Notes under the pieces: generated by a model
Databases searched by the model: none
The model's input: the letters and a program-made list of their open reading frames with translations, nothing else
Told to the model about the DNA's origin: nothing
Position numbers and translations under genes: made by a program
NCBI GenBank assembly: GCA_000168735.1
Contig: AASF01002155.1
Location: forward strand, 1-7,121
DNA length: 7,121 nucleotides
Reading direction: 5' to 3'
From: Candidatus Endoriftia persephone str. Hot96_1+Hot96_2
GTDB taxonomy: Bacteria; Pseudomonadota; Gammaproteobacteria; Chromatiales; Chromatiaceae
In this document: positions 7,107 to 7,121 of the stretch, in pieces
Numbering within the stretch: the stretch's first letter is position 1
Layout: each line of letters starts with the position of its first letter

Positions 7107-7121
7107 AAGGGCGAATTCGTT
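7107..7121. other. Probable cloning-vector sequence at the window end
   Basis: AAGGGCGAATTCGTT, read from 7107, equals from memory the sequence beside the insertion site of a TOPO TA sequencing vector (pCR4-TOPO): the AAGGGCGAATTC flank with its EcoRI site, then GTT as the start of the GTTTAAAC site. The GspE family supports this. The conserved segment just before INALF, normally like DDAPIIRL, is absent, and the vector-derived reading gives TNSPL with too few residues. The first A may come from the insert's overhang. I could not check a vector database here. Confidence 0.85.

Noticed and set aside
129..7108. Many short open frames on the opposite strand or in other frames of hemN, the transferase, gspF and gspE
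   Set aside because: They are shadows of the real genes, with no recognisable motifs and no ribosome binding sites.

Overview
This window is a piece of bacterial, most likely gammaproteobacterial, DNA. That assignment rests on HemN, GspE and GspF protein motifs that read most like gammaproteobacterial versions; the exact genus cannot be read from the sequence. Coding density is high. Genes on the + strand fill roughly 1-4323 and genes on the - strand fill 4378-7106, so the two blocks converge on a strong inverted repeat at 4337-4373.

The + strand block starts with the 3' end of hemN (oxygen-independent coproporphyrinogen III oxidase). A 269-base non-coding gap with several inverted repeats follows. 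Next come three genes of a surface-polysaccharide locus: a membrane sugar-phosphate transferase of the WcaJ/EpsB type that starts lipid-linked repeat-unit synthesis, a WecG/TagA/CpsF-type (GT26) glycosyltransferase, and a PAPS-dependent sulfotransferase. Together they suggest a polysaccharide built on undecaprenyl phosphate that may be sulfated. The - strand block, read in transcription order, is gspE (5' end missing), gspF and a small Sel1-repeat lipoprotein: the ATPase and inner-membrane platform of a type II secretion system, with a lipoprotein gene where gspG often lies.

The main oddity is quality. Five of the seven genes change reading frame repeatedly (about 29 changes in 7.1 kb by hand reading), yet protein similarity resumes after each change and the joined lengths match the families. 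Many changes sit at short homopolymer runs. This looks like low-coverage sequence with indel errors rather than gene decay. Only the GT26 gene and the Sel1 gene read cleanly. The last 15 bases (7107-7121) match, from memory, the insert-flanking sequence of a TOPO TA cloning vector. The window therefore appears to end at a clone end carrying untrimmed vector, and those bases should not be read as gspE.

I found no tRNA, rRNA, CRISPR array, insertion sequence or prophage, and no clearly undescribed system. The most biologically interesting points are the sulfotransferase inside the polysaccharide locus and the Sel1 lipoprotein coupled to gspEF.
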